Shown: positions 25,319 through 36,935 of the stretch, one piece after another | Layout: each line of letters begins with the position of its first letter | Numbering within the stretch: position 1 is the first letter of the stretch | NCBI GenBank assembly: GCA_002104905.1 | Contig: MCFE01000141.1 | Coordinates: 62,001-126,000, forward strand | Length of the DNA stretch: 64,000 nucleotides | Direction of reading: 5' to 3' | Source: Basidiobolus meristosporus CBS 931.73 | Taxonomy: Eukaryota > Basidiobolomycota > Basidiobolomycetes > Basidiobolales > Basidiobolaceae | Translations under genes and position numbers: made by a program | The notes under the pieces: model-generated | The model's input: only the letters and a program-made list of their open reading frames with translations | Told to the model about the DNA's origin: nothing | The model's database searches: none

Positions 25319-28300
25319 CTCCCACTCAGCTAAATGTTCATACTGACTAGTCCTAATTTCAACCTAAGATATTCAAACTTGTCTCTCGCTAATGGTTTGG
25401 TAAATATGTCTGCAATCATTTCATCTGTCGGACAGTAAACTAAGCTAACTAAGTTATTCTCTATAGCTTCACATATGAGATGATGTCTAATATCTATGTG
25501 CTTGGTTCTAGCATGAAAAGTTGGATTTCTACCTAATTGTATACATCCTTGATTATCTTGAACTAAAGTAATAGGCATTTTTTGACATAGGCCTAAATCT
25601 GTAAAAAGCTTTCTTAACCACATTGCTTCTTTTGTACCTTCACAGGCTGCCATATACTCTTCCTCTGTGGTGGAAAGTGTTATGGTTGGTTGCTTTCTTG
25701 AATTCCATGAAATTGCTCCTTTACAGTAAAGTAAGGTGTATCCTGTGGTGGATCTTCTGTCTTCTAAATTTTTGCCCAATCAGCATCAGCGTATCCCACA
25801 GGATCCTGTTCTAAAGCCTTATAAGTGTATTTTAAGCAGATATCAGCACTTCCTTTTAGGTATCCAAAAATCCGCTTAACTGCTGCAATATGATCAGATC
25901 CATAGTTCTGATTATGTTGGCTGACTACTCCCACTGAATATGTGATATCTGGACATGTTCCAAGCATAATATACAGCAGATTGCCTACCATATATAAATA
26001 AGGAAAGTCAGGGCTTTCAGATGGCACCAAGCTCTCTTGATTTAGTTGAGTTTTGACCAAGTTAAGGTTTGTCTCCATTTAGGTAGCTGCTGGTTTACAG
26101 TCTTCCATTTGGTACTTCTTTAGTATATCTTGAATATACTTGGATTGGCTAAGGGTAATAGTCTGGGTACTTCTATCTATGGAGAACCTAATCCCTAAGT
26201 AGTAACTGAGTTATCCTAGATTGGACATCTTGAACTCCTTAGATAGGCTGGATTTAGTCTCTTCCAATGTTTCTAGGTTATTGGCAGCTATAATAAGAAC
26301 ATCCACATATAGGGCTAATAGAACTGGATTTGCTCTATCTGGATTATAGTATATACTATTGTCAGCATTACTCCTTTTGAAACTAAAAGATTCCAAATAA
26401 GAATCTATCTTGCAACTTCAGGCTCTTGGTGATTGTTTGAGACCATATAATGACTTTTAAGCTTGCAGACCAAATGGGGGCTATCTTGGTCAACAAACCC
26501 ATCATGCTGGTCCAAATACATGTCCTCATTAAGTTCTTCATCCAAAAATGCAGCTTTTACATCCATTTGATGAATAAAACGCTTAAATTTGGCTGCAATA
26601 GCCAATATTAATCTGATGGAATTAAACTTGGCTACCAGTGTAGTGGGGTCACAGTGACACCCACAGGCAGATGTGCTCATTCTTATGCGTTCACTTCCCT
26701 AAAAAGGATTACCCCGCCTATATTATTATCATCCCAAATTTGCAATATTTCCTATTTTTGTCTATGTGATTATTACTATGCAACCTGACAAACTATTTGT
26801 CACTATTAACCCATTGCACAAGCTATTCTTTTTCCTTGCCAAGATGCCAAGATGGGATATTTACCTTATAAGGCAAGTACCCCAACAGTGCCCATGTCAC
26901 ATGACCATCTTGGTTTCATAACCCCCCCTCTCACCACCATAAGAGGCAACCACATGACGCAGAGGTTTCATATTACCACTACCTGATTGGCTAGGTGCTA
27001 CTATGTCTCATGGAACAATCTGCCAAGAATTTGCGCTATTTTGAGTACACAAAGACATGATTGGTTGTCTACTACCTTCTGGAAACTTCCGGAAGTATTA
27101 TCTAGCAAGAACTTGAGCAACAAAAAAGTATATAAGGGAGGCTATCCCTTAAAATAAATCATCCCTCTTCCAATATTCCGACTTATTGATTAGTGAGATC
27201 ACCGCTACCTATTACCACTATTTTCTGACTCAGACCTGACGACACTCCCAGGAAACCGCGCTGACAGCCAACTGACCTTGGAGGCACTACTTGTGAGGAA
27301 TACTCAGAGTAGGTATATTTTATTATATTTGTTTGTTTTCCCAAGTTTGTTCTTGTACAGGCAAAGATACTTTTCAGTCTTTGTAACTATTGGTCAAAGC
27401 TGCATTCTTATCAAGTCCCTGTTGGTGGAGTTTACAGTTGTTTTGACTTTGGAAGCTTTAGTACATTGTCATCTCAAAGGACATCAAAGCCATTATAAAC
27501 TTTTGTTAAGACGCCAACTAAGTTGGTGATTGTAGTTCAATAGTTTTCCCTTGACAAGCTTGAGGCTTTATCCCCCATCACATTAGATTAGATAAAAGAC
27601 CCAGTATTCCTAGCAAGCTTTTGCCAGAGGTTATCGCACCCAGTGAACACCCCACACACATTCACACTTGAGAAGTGTTGGCCGTATTTTGCCCTTTGGA
27701 CTTATACACCACCACACGGGTGCAAAGGTCTCAGTATAGTCAAGTCCTTTTGTTTGAGAGTATCCTTTGGCTACAAGTCCTGCTTTGTATCTTTCAATTG
27801 TACCATCAGCCTTGTATTTTGTCTTGAAGACCCATCTGCATCCAATTGATTTTTGGTTGATTGGTAATTTGACTAAGTCCCAAGTTTGATTTTCCATCAG
27901 GGCCTGATATTCCTCAGTCATTACAGATCCCCAAACTTTGTCTGAGGGCTATTTAGGACCTCTTTTACACTCTAGGGCTCACCAATATGGACTGAATAGG
28001 CATAGGCTAAGTTTGTACCCTTGTGATATAGTAATTTGGGCTATTTCTTGTTTGATTGGATCTCTGGGCATTTGATACTATAATGATCACTTCTGAGATA
28101 TTCCTGGGCACTGATCTTGGCTGAACCATGGTTGTAGAGTTCTCTGGAGTGAAAAAATATTCATTGTTTTGCTCTGACTCAATCCTGACAATTGGTGGAC
28201 TTGGGATCAAATTTTTGTCATCATCTGATGTCATTTTTTGTTAAAATTTTGAATTTTCATCAAGCAACACATCCCTGAACTTGATCAGCTTCTTTGCTTT

Positions 28301-30370
28301 GGTATTGTAGAGTCTGTATGCCTTACTCTCATTGCAGTAGCCCAAAAATATGCATTTTGCACTTTTTGGCTCAAATTTTGACTGATTTCCAGCCAGTTTT
28401 TTGGCATATGCTGTACACCCAAATATTCTTAGATGTTCTGCACTTGCTCTGTATCCATGCCATGCTTCAAATAGAGTAGAATCACAAAGTATTCTGTTAT
28501 AACTCCTATTGTTAAGGTATACAGCAGTGGCAACTGATTCCGCCCAAAAATCATAGGATAATTTTTGATCATGAATCATGGATCTTGCCATATCAATTGT
28601 TGAGATGTTAGCAAGTTCTGCTACTCCATTTTGCTGTTGGGTGTATGGTACAGTAGTCTCTTGCTTTATCCTATGAATTTTGCAGAAGTGGATGAAGAGT
28701 TTTGAGGTATATTCTCCACCATTGTCAGAGCATATTTTCTTGATTTTCTCACCAGTTTCTCTCTCCACCATGGCTTTAAATTCCCTGAGCTTAGACAGAG
28801 CTTCTTCCTTTCTCTCCATGAAGTAGACCCATGTGCATCTTGTATAATCATCAATAAAAGTGATTAAATACTTTATCCCATCCGAGGATAAACCTAGCAT
28901 AAGACTACACAGGTCTGAGTGAATTAGATCTACGTTTTTCTTAGTTTTGATTAACCTGGAGCTCTTGAACAGCTGTCTGGCTTATTTCCCACATATGCAT
29001 GCTTCTCAGTGTCCCAAATCAGCTGGGGGATCAATTCTAACTCTGGATATTAGCAGATCTTTGATCATTTTGTGCAAATAATCAAAATTGATATGCCCAA
29101 ATCTCCTGTGCCAACGCATTTGTGTTTCTTCATTTAAATTACTTATATTGGCTTCCAAATATGATGGAATATAAGTCAGCTTGTATAGATTCTGATCTTT
29201 GATACACAAAGCAATATGGGTACCACTTTGATCAGTGATCTTGCATCCAGAATTGTCAAAGCAGAAATGGAGTCCTTCTGCCGTGGCCTTGCTTACAGAT
29301 AGTAGGTTCTTGGCTATTACTGGTACATATAGTACTTCTTTAAAAGTCAATGTATGGCTTCCTTCACTGCTTCTAAGGTTTACTTGGATAGTTCCTTCTC
29401 CCACTGCATCAAGTGTTCTATTGTCACCCATGCAAACCTTCTTAATTGGAATTTCTTGATATTAGGTAAAAAGTTCTTTTTGGTGTGTAAAGTGTTGAGA
29501 TGCTCCAGAGTCAATATACCATGTCGGAGAATTTTTGATTGTGGTCATAGTTAGTGCAGATAAGAATAGTTTATCTTCAGTTGTTGCAGCATTCTCATAC
29601 TCAGGCTTTTCTGCTGGCTATCTCTCTTTTTGAAGCACCTGTCTGATGTGTGTCCTTTCCTTTTGCAGTAGTTGCAAAATAGGTTGCTGTTGCCTTTGTA
29701 GGGTCTTGGGTACCTCCTTTGTTGGTTATCATTGTTTATTAAAGCATTTTTCTCCTCATATTGGCACTTAATTTACCTAATTCTACATCCAGGAGCCTTT
29801 CATATACGCAATTTACAGTCAAATCTTTGGTTCTGGACTCTAGGGCTGATACAAGGCCCTGAAACCCATCTGTCAGACTATTCAGGATGGTAACTATCAC
29901 ATTCTCATCAGTATTTGGCACGCTCACAGATTTCATTTCATCCACCAGCAGGGTAATTCTGTTAATTAGATTTTTCATTTCTTCTCCTGGCTGCATCTTT
30001 GTAGTAAAGAATTTTTGTCTCAGATACATTTTCTCAGCAGCTGAGCATTACTGGTAGGTGTCTTCTAATGCCTTCCAGGCTTTCTTTGCGGTTTTTGCTC
30101 TTGAGCATTGAATTAGCATTTGTCTTTAAGGCATATGCAGTTCAAGGCACTTTGTTCTTTCTTCTAGTACTTTAAGGCTTCCTCTCCCATGTTTTTAGGG
30201 GGCATTCTTCTCCAACAACAATATCCCAAAGGCCTCTTTCTTGTACCAGCATCTTCATCTTCACCTTCCACTCCTGGTAGTCAGATCTATCCAACTTTTC
30301 AGCAGAGGAGAAAGCTCCAGTAATAGCAGTAGTATACCTTGCAGAGAGTGACAGCTTAGGGCTCATAACC
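25319..30370 (-). mobile_element. Ty1/copia copy E, complete internal region
   Basis: All domains are present on the minus strand. Gag is at about 29,710-30,360 (open frame 29,739-30,029), the CCHC knuckle 29,600-29,700 and protease 29,430-29,560. Pre-integrase has MRWHRRFGHINFDYL (open frame 29,006-29,431). Integrase (open frame 28,241-28,900) has the catalytic Asp contexts FIDDYTR and CSDNGGEYTS, then NGVAE and WAESVATAVYLNN. The linker is at 28,007-28,234. RT has WVFKTKYKADGT (27,631-27,921), MDVKAAFLDEELNEDMYLDQ (26,405-26,680) and YVDVLIIAANN (26,211-26,396). RNase H spans 25,330-26,078, with KHIDIRHHLI and DIFTKPLARDK. RT is split by a foreign solo LTR at 26,639-27,716. Several frameshifts and stops, and YVDD changed to YVDV, mean it is not active as read. 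Confidence 0.9.
26639..27716 (+). repeat. Solo LTR of a second LTR family (about 1.08 kb), copy 1
   Basis: 1,078 bp beginning TGTAGTGGGG and ending CACCACCACA, clearly homologous over its length to 34,922-35,991. It has a TATATAAG box near 27,129 and AATAAA near 27,153, as expected for an LTR promoter and poly(A) signal on the plus strand. It sits in the RT of copy E; removing it joins GGCTAC to GGTGCAAAGG as in the sister copies. The flanking tetramers CCAG and CGGG fit a diverged 4-bp duplication. The internal element is not present, so family assignment (perhaps Gypsy) is open. Confidence 0.8.
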
Positions 30371-30854
30371 TGTTGTAAGAGTCTTGGAGATACTGGAAGT
30401 AATTAGGAGGACAAGTAGATTATGTGGTTTTCACTTAATGATTTATTGTATGTAAAAGTAGTATTTATACTTTTACTTTGTCTTGGCATTATAAATCCGC
30501 AGAATAGGTTAAGAAAGGTCCCAAGAACATGTGTGCAAAGATTGGGGCTGTTTGGACAACTTTGAGAATTCTCATGTTGTGGGTACCTGGTATTTTGGTG
30601 TAAATATTCCAAGTAAATGCCAACAAGGAATTTGGTCAGTAGGCTAAGAAAGGTCCCAAGAACATGTGTGCAAAGATTGGGGCTGTTTGGACAACTTTGA
30701 GAATTCTCATGTTGTGGGTACCTGGTATTTTGGTGTAAATATTCCAAGTAAATCCCAACAAGGAATTTGGTCAGTATCCTCTAGGATTTGAAGGTAATGA
30801 TCTAAGTGACTAAGCTAGGTGAATATTTAGGTGGAATTATAAATTCTTACAACC
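30371..30854 (-). repeat. Right (5') LTR of the D/E composite with internal duplication
   Basis: 484 bp instead of ~349 because a 135-bp segment is tandemly duplicated (30,506-30,640 and 30,641-30,775). The plus-strand view starts TGTTGTAAGAG just after the reverse complement of the primer-binding site (30,361-30,370) and ends TTACAACC. ACTAT follows, the duplicate of the ACTAT left of 22,237. So this LTR and the one at 22,237 are the outer ends of one insertion. Confidence 0.9.
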
Positions 30855-31341
30855 ACTATTGCCCTATGCCAATCCAAGCATATTTAAGATAAACTAAGGA
30901 AGTTTCAATGGAACATTGTAACCAGCAGCTACTCCATTGGAGATTAGCCTTAACTTAGTCAAAACTCAACTAAATCAAGAGAGCTTGGTGCCACCTGCAA
31001 GCCCTGACTTTCCTTATTTATTGATGGCCAACCATCTGGGTATATTATGCCTAGAACATGCTCAGATTTCCTATATTTGGTGGGTGTTGTCAGCCCTCAG
31101 AATTACAACTATGGATATAATCATATTGCAGTTGTTAGGCAGATTTTTAGAAACCTGAAAGGAGCTGTTGATATCTGCTTAAGGTACACCTATGAGGATT
31201 CCTATCAGGTTCTTTGGGACTCTCTGATGCTGATTGGTTACAAAGCTTAGAAGTCAAAAGATTCACCACAGGTTACGCCTTTCTATACTGTAAAGGAGAA
31301 TTTTTGTTTGAATCAGGAAAGCAGCCAACTGTAGCACTTTC
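30855..31341 (+). mobile_element. Ty1/copia copy C2, right part (RT thumb to RNase H)
   Basis: Continuation of the copy interrupted at 22,236: plus-strand counterparts of TLSQSKYIQDIL, TNLNLVKTQLNQESL (open frame 30,937-31,158), QIFRNLKGA.DICLRYTYED and the RNase H start. It ends in RNase H at GTAGCACTTTC, where copy A is inserted. The rest of RNase H and its 3' LTR are not seen after copy A. Confidence 0.8.
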
Positions 31342-31691
31342 TGTTGCAAAAATTTGTATTTCTACCTAAATATTCACCTAGCTTAGTCACTTAGATTGTC
31401 ATCTTCAAATCCTAGAGAATACTGACCAAAATTCCTTGTCAGGATTTACTTGGAATATTTTCACCAAAATACCAGGTACCCAGAACATGAAAATTCTCAA
31501 AGTTGTCCAAACAGCCCCAAACTTTGCACACATGTTCTTGGGACCTTCCTTAGCCTATTCTACATGCTTATTATGCCAAGACGAGGTAAAAGTATAAATA
31601 CTACTTTTACATTCAAAAAATCATTAAGTGAAAACCACATAATCTACTTGCCCTCCCAATCACATCCAATATCTCCAAGACTATTACAGAA
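31342..31691 (+). repeat. 5' LTR of Copia copy A
   Basis: 350 bp beginning TGTTGCAAAAATTTG and ending TTACAGAA, with small deviations from the TGTTGTAA/TTACAACA ends. GGTTAAGAGCCCC, a primer-binding site with one change, follows. Confidence 0.85.
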
Positions 31692-33416
31692 GGTTAAGAG
31701 CCCCAAGCTGTCACTCTCTGCAATGTCTACTACTGCTATTACTGCAATTCCTCTCTCTGCTGAAAATTTGGATGGATCTAACTACCAAGTGTGGAACGTG
31801 AAGATGAAGATGCTGCTACAAGAAAGAGGCCTTTGGGATATTGTTATGGAAGAAGAATACCCTCCTAAAAGTGTGGGAGAGGAAGCCTTAAAGTACCAGA
31901 AGAAAGAACAAAGTGCCTTTAACTGCATTTGCCTTAATGTCAAGGACAAATTGCTGATTCAATGCTCAAGAGCAAAAACAGCAAAGAATGCCTGGAAAGC
32001 ATTAGAAGACACCTACCAGTCATGTTCAGCTGCCAAGAAAATGTATCAGAGACAAAAATTCTTTACTACAAAGATGCTGCCAGGAGAAGAAATGAAAAAT
32101 CCAATTAACAGAATTACCCAGCTGGTAGATGAGATGGAATCTGTGGGCGTACCAACTATTGATGAGAATGTGAAAGCTATCATTGTGAATAGCCTGACAG
32201 ACAAGTTTCAGGGCCTTGTATCAGCCCTAGAGTCCAGAACTGAAGATTTGACCTTAAATTATGTATATGAAAGGCTCCTGGATGAAGAATTAATAAAATC
32301 AAGTGCCATTAAGAAGTAAGAAGAAAATGCTCTAATAAGCAATGATAACCAACAAAGGAGGTACCCAAGACCCTACAAAGGTAACAGCAACCTGTTTTGC
32401 AACTACTGCAAAAGGAAAGGACACACATCAGACCACAGTCTCAAAAAGAAAGATAATCAGCAAAAGAAGTCTAAATATGAAAATGCTGCAACAACTGAAG
32501 ATAGACTATTCATATCTGCACTAACTATGACCACAAACAAGGATTCTCAGATGTGGTATATTGACCCTGGAGCATCTCAATGCTTTCCACACCAAAAGGA
32601 CTTTTTACCCAATATCAAGAAATTCCAATTAAGAAGGTTTTCATGGGTTACAATAGAACAGTTGATGCAGTGGGAGAAGGAACTATCCAAGTAAACATAA
32701 GAAGCAGAGAAGGAAGCCATACACCGACTTTTGAAGAAGTTCTATATGTACCAGAAATAGCCAAGAACCTACTATCTGTAAGCAAGGCCACTGCAGAAGG
32801 ACTCAGTTTCATCTTTGACAATTCTGGATGCAAGATCACTGATCAAAATGGTGCCCATATTGCTTTGGGTATCAGAGATCAGAATCTATACAAGCTGACT
32901 TATATTCCATCATATTTGGAAGCCAATATAAGTAACTTAAATGAAGAAACACCAATGCTTTGGCACAGAATATTTGGGCACATGAATTTTGATTATTTGT
33001 GCAAAATGATCAAAGATCAGCTAATTACTGGAGTAAAAATTGATCCCCCAGCCAATTTGGAGCACTGTGAAGCCTGCCTATATGGGAAATAAGCCAGACA
33101 ATTGCTCAAGAGCTCTGGGTTAATCAAAACTAAGAAAAAATTAGATCTAATTCACTCAGATTTGTGTGGACCTATGCAAAATTTACCCTTAGGCAGGATG
33201 AAGTATTTGATCACTTTTATTGATGATTAAACAAGATACACATGGGTTTACTTCATGGAGAGAAATGAAGAAGCTCTGTCTTAGTTCAGGGAGTTTAAAG
33301 CTATGGTGGAGAGAGAAACTGGTGAAAAAATCAAGAAAATACGCTTTGACTATGGGGGAGAATATACCTCAAAACTCTTCATCCAATTCTGCAAAATCCA
33401 TGGGATAAAGCAAGAA

Positions 33417-33625
33417 GACTTGTTCCATTGTGCCATTGATCATAGTGCCAGAATGTGCTGTATATTTTGTTATTAATTTGATATTTTAGGGTCATATGCA
33501 TGTCAATTTTGATCCCAAATAGGCACTGTATGGCACCATCTGGCACTCTGTGACATGATCAGGCACCATCTGGCATGCTATGGCACTATTGGGCCCTATG
33601 ATCAGCTGGAATGATGGAACAAGTC
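33417..33625. mobile_element. Short foldback-family element, copy 3
   Basis: 209 bp with ends GACTTGTTCCAT...ATGGAACAAGTC, the same terminal sequence as the 732-733 bp elements. The interior differs and lacks their long arms, but is also rich in TGGCAC/GGCACC motifs. It interrupts the integrase at the site seen uninterrupted as AAAGCAAGAGACTAC in sister copies. The flanks CAAGA(A) and CAGAG fit a 5-bp duplication of CAAGA with a one-base change at each side. Confidence 0.8.
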
Positions 33626-34921
33626 CAGAGACTACTGTTCCATATTCCCCACAGAAAAATGGAGTAGCAGAATGTGCTAACAGATTAATAATTAGTACGG
33701 CAAGATCTATAATCCATGATCAAAAATTATCCTATAATTTTTGGGCGGAATCAGTTGCCACTGCTGTATACCTTAAAGATAGGAGTTATAACAGAATACC
33801 TTGTGATTCTACTCTATTTGAAGCATGGTATGGATACATACCAAGTGCAGAACATCTAAGAATATTTGGGTGTATAGCATATGCCAAAAACTGCCCAGAA
33901 ATCAGTCAAAATTTAAGCCAAAAAGTGTAAAATGCATATTTTTGGGCTGGTGCAATGAGAGTAAAGCCTACAGACTCTACAATATCAAAGCAAAGAAGCT
34001 AATCAAGTCCAGGAATGTGTTGTTTAATGAAAATTCAAAATTTTCACAAAAAATGACATCAAATGATGACAAAAATTTGATCTCAGTTCCACCAAAAGTC
34101 AGGTTTGAATCAGAGCAAAACAATGAATATTTTTTCACTCCAGAGGACTCTACAATGGTGGTTTTGCCAGAATTGGTGCCCAGGAATATCCCAGAAGTGA
34201 TCATTCCAGTATCAAATGCCTGGAGATCCAATCAGACAAGAAATAGCCCAAATTACTATATCAATGAGGGTAAACTTAGCCTATGCCAATTGAGTCCATA
34301 TCGATGAACCCCAGACTGTAAAAGAGGCCCCAAATAGCCCTCAGACAAGGTTTTGGAGATCTACAATGACTGAGGAATATCAGGCCCTGATGGAAAATCA
34401 AAAATGGGACTTAGTCAAATTACCAATCAATTGAAAATCAATTGGATGCAGATGGGTCTTCAAGACAAAATACAAGGCTGAAGATACAATTGAAAGATAC
34501 AAAGCAATACTTGTAGCCAAAGGATACTCTCAAAGAACAGGACTTGACTATACTGAGACATTTGCACTGGTGGCCAAGTTTAATCCCATCAGATCAATAT
34601 TGGCTATTGCAGCTAAATACAAGTTTTTTATTCATCAAATGGATGTAAAAGTTGCTTTTTGAATGGAGAGCCTGATGAGGACCTGCATATGGACCAGCCT
34701 GATGGGTTTGTTGACCAAGATAACCCCCATTTGGTCTGCAAGCTTAAGAAGTCATTATATGGTCCCAAACAATCACCAAGAGCCTGGAATTGCAGGATAG
34801 ATTCTTATTTGGAATCTTTGAGTTTCAAACAGAGTAATGCTGACTATAGTATATACTATGAGCCAGATAGAGCAAATCCGGTTCTATTAGCCCTATATGT
34901 GGATGTTCTTACTATAGCCGC

Positions 34922-35991
34922 TGTAGTGGGGTGACAGTGACACCCACTGACAGATGTGCTCATTCCCTTATTTTCTACTCCCCATATCTCCACTACACTT
35001 ATTTTAGTTTTATCCCATTTGTCTTACCCAATCAGTACTATCCCATAAGCCGGTTGACTATCACACCTGCTTAACTTATTGCATAAGTTACCCCTCACTT
35101 TATGTAAGATTACTAGCTATAAGTACTTCTATATTAGGCAAGTACCCGCGCCAGTACCCGTGACACATGATCAGCCCGTGTCACCATCCCTACCATTTCC
35201 ATACCATATATGGTATCCCCATGTTACACAGGTTTCAGAATACTGATTCCTGATTGGTTGGATGTGCTGTGCCTCTTAGAACCTTCCGGCACCTACTTAG
35301 AACATTCTTAGGTCATTCTGATGTCATTAAGATTTCTATTGATCTCTGGAACCTTCTGGAGCACCATGATTAGTAATCACTTAGCCAGTGAGAAAAGTAT
35401 ATAAAGGAGGCTATCCCTCAACAATAAATCATCATCCCTTTTATCAATATACCAACTTGTTGATTAGTGTGATCACTGCTACCTGCTGCTACCTGAACTT
35501 CCAACCCTAGACCACAGGACACTCCCAGGAGACCACGCTGACAGCCAACTGACCTTGGAGGCACTACTTGTGAGGAATACTCAGAGTAGGTATCTTTTAT
35601 TATATTTGATTCTTTCCCAAGTTTGTTCTTGTACAGGCAAAGATACTTTTCTGTCTTTGTAACTATTGACCACAGCTGCATTCTTATCAAGTCCCTGCTG
35701 GTGGAGTTTACAGTTGTTTTGACTTTGGAAGCTTTAGTACATTGTCATCTCAAAGGACGCTGAACCCAGCACATACTTTTGTTAAGACACCAACTAAGTT
35801 GGGGATTGTAGCTCAATAGTTTTCCCTTGACAAGCTTGTGGCTTTATTCCCCTTTACATTAGATTAGAAACAGAACCCAAGTATTCCTAGCAAGCGTTTG
35901 CCAGAGGTTATCGCACCCAGTGAACACCCCACACACAAAACACTTGAAAAGTGTTGGACCTATCTCTCCCTTGGACCTATACACCACCACA
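34922..35991 (+). repeat. Solo LTR of the second LTR family, copy 2
   Basis: 1,070 bp, TGTAGTGGGG...CACCACCACA, with an exact 4-bp target duplication CCGC (34,918-34,921 and 35,992-35,995). Removing it restores ATAGCCGCCAATA, as in ATAGCCACCAATAACC of copy G. TATATAAAGG near 35,398 and AATAAATC near 35,424 are likely promoter and poly(A) signals. It is a sister of 26,639-27,716. Confidence 0.9.
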
Positions 35992-36036
35992 CCGCCAATA
36001 CTCTAGAAACAGTATGAACATTTTGCTGAGTGGGAG

Positions 36037-36385
36037 TGTTGTAAAAGCTTGTAATTCCACCTAAATATGCACCTTACTTAATCACTTGGGTCATTATCTT
36101 CAAATCCAAGAGAATACAGACCAAATTCCTTGTTGGGATTTACTTAGTACATTTTCACCAAAATACCAGGTACCCAGAACATGAAAAGGCTTAAAGTTGT
36201 CCAAAGAGCCCCAAACTTTGCACATATGTTCTTGGGACCTTCCTCAGCTTATTCCTTGTGTTTGTAATGCCAAGACTATGTAAGAGTATAAATACTACTT
36301 TTACATTCAATAAATCATTAAGTGAAAACCACATAATCTACTTTTCCTCTCAATCACTTCCAATATCTCCAAGACTCTTACAACA
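36037..36385 (+). repeat. 3' LTR of Copia copy A
   Basis: 349 bp, TGTTGTAAAAGC...TTACAACA, preceded by the polypurine tract. The right neighbour is another LTR fragment rather than C2 RNase H, so the expected target duplication of CTTTC (31,337-31,341) is not found. Confidence 0.85.
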
Positions 36386-36835
36386 CTTAGATTATTGCCT
36401 CTCAATCTTGTAGAATACCCACCAAATTCCTTGTTTAGATTAACTTTGAATATTTTCACCAAAACATTGGCTACCCAGAACATGAAAATTCTAAAAGCTA
36501 TCCAAACAGCCTCAAGCTTTGCACACATCCTCTTGGGACCTTGCTGAGCCTATTCTGCATGCTTGTTATGCCAAGATTATGTAAAAGTATAAATACTACT
36601 TCTGCATTCAATTAATCATTCAATGAAAACCACATAATCTACTTTTTCTTCAAATTTACTTCCAGTATCTGCAAGACTCTTACAGCACTTGGGACCTTCC
36701 AGAACACAATATATGTATTTGTAATGCCAAGATCATGTAAAAGTATAAATACTCCTTTTACACTCAATGAATGTTGAAGTGAAAGCCACATAATCTAATT
36801 ATTTTTGCAATCACTTCCAATACCTCCAAGACTTG
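36386..36835 (+). repeat. Array of two 5'-truncated Copia LTR fragments
   Basis: 36,386-36,689 aligns with the LTR from its CTTAGAT position to a TTACAGCA end. 36,690-36,835 aligns from the CTTGGGACC position to near the LTR 3' end. Both have the same orientation as the preceding full LTR. LTR-in-LTR insertions or repeated unequal recombination would explain the tandem arrangement. Confidence 0.75.
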
Positions 36836-36935
36836 AGCAGGAACAAAAAACTCTTGAAAAGAAAGCTAGGTAATAGATATTCTAAATATCTTTCCAATCA
36901 ATGCAGGTTCCTTTGGCATCTTACAATGTAAATGT
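36836..36935. other. Short unassigned spacer
   Basis: 100 bp between the LTR array and copy G with no recognised element. Confidence 0.4.

Larger units (their letters stand above)
31692..36036 (+). mobile_element. Ty1/copia copy A, internal region with two nested insertions
   Basis: Gag (open frame 31,450-32,319) contains NLDGSNYQVWNVKMKMLLQE and NAWKALEDTYQSCSAAKKMY. Its first ATG at the primer-binding site has become AAG. The CCHC knuckle lies near 32,395-32,450. The protease motif reads WYIDPGAS instead of WYIDSGAS, a damaged active site. Pre-integrase (32,580-33,092) has LWHRIFGHMNFDYL. Integrase at 33,100-34,060 is split by a foldback element (33,417-33,625). RT at 34,300-34,921 is split by a solo LTR (34,922-35,991). 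After that only CCGCCAATACTCTAGAAACA of RT remains before the polypurine tract (GCTGAGTGGGAG, 36,025-36,036), so the RT thumb and RNase H (about 1 kb) are deleted. Confidence 0.85.

Noticed and set aside
35801-35870. tRNA-like A-box (TGTAGCTCAATAG) in the 1.07-kb LTR
   Set aside because: No matching T-arm (GGTTCGAAT-type B box) at the right distance and no cloverleaf. The same stretch occurs in the sister LTR, so it is LTR sequence.
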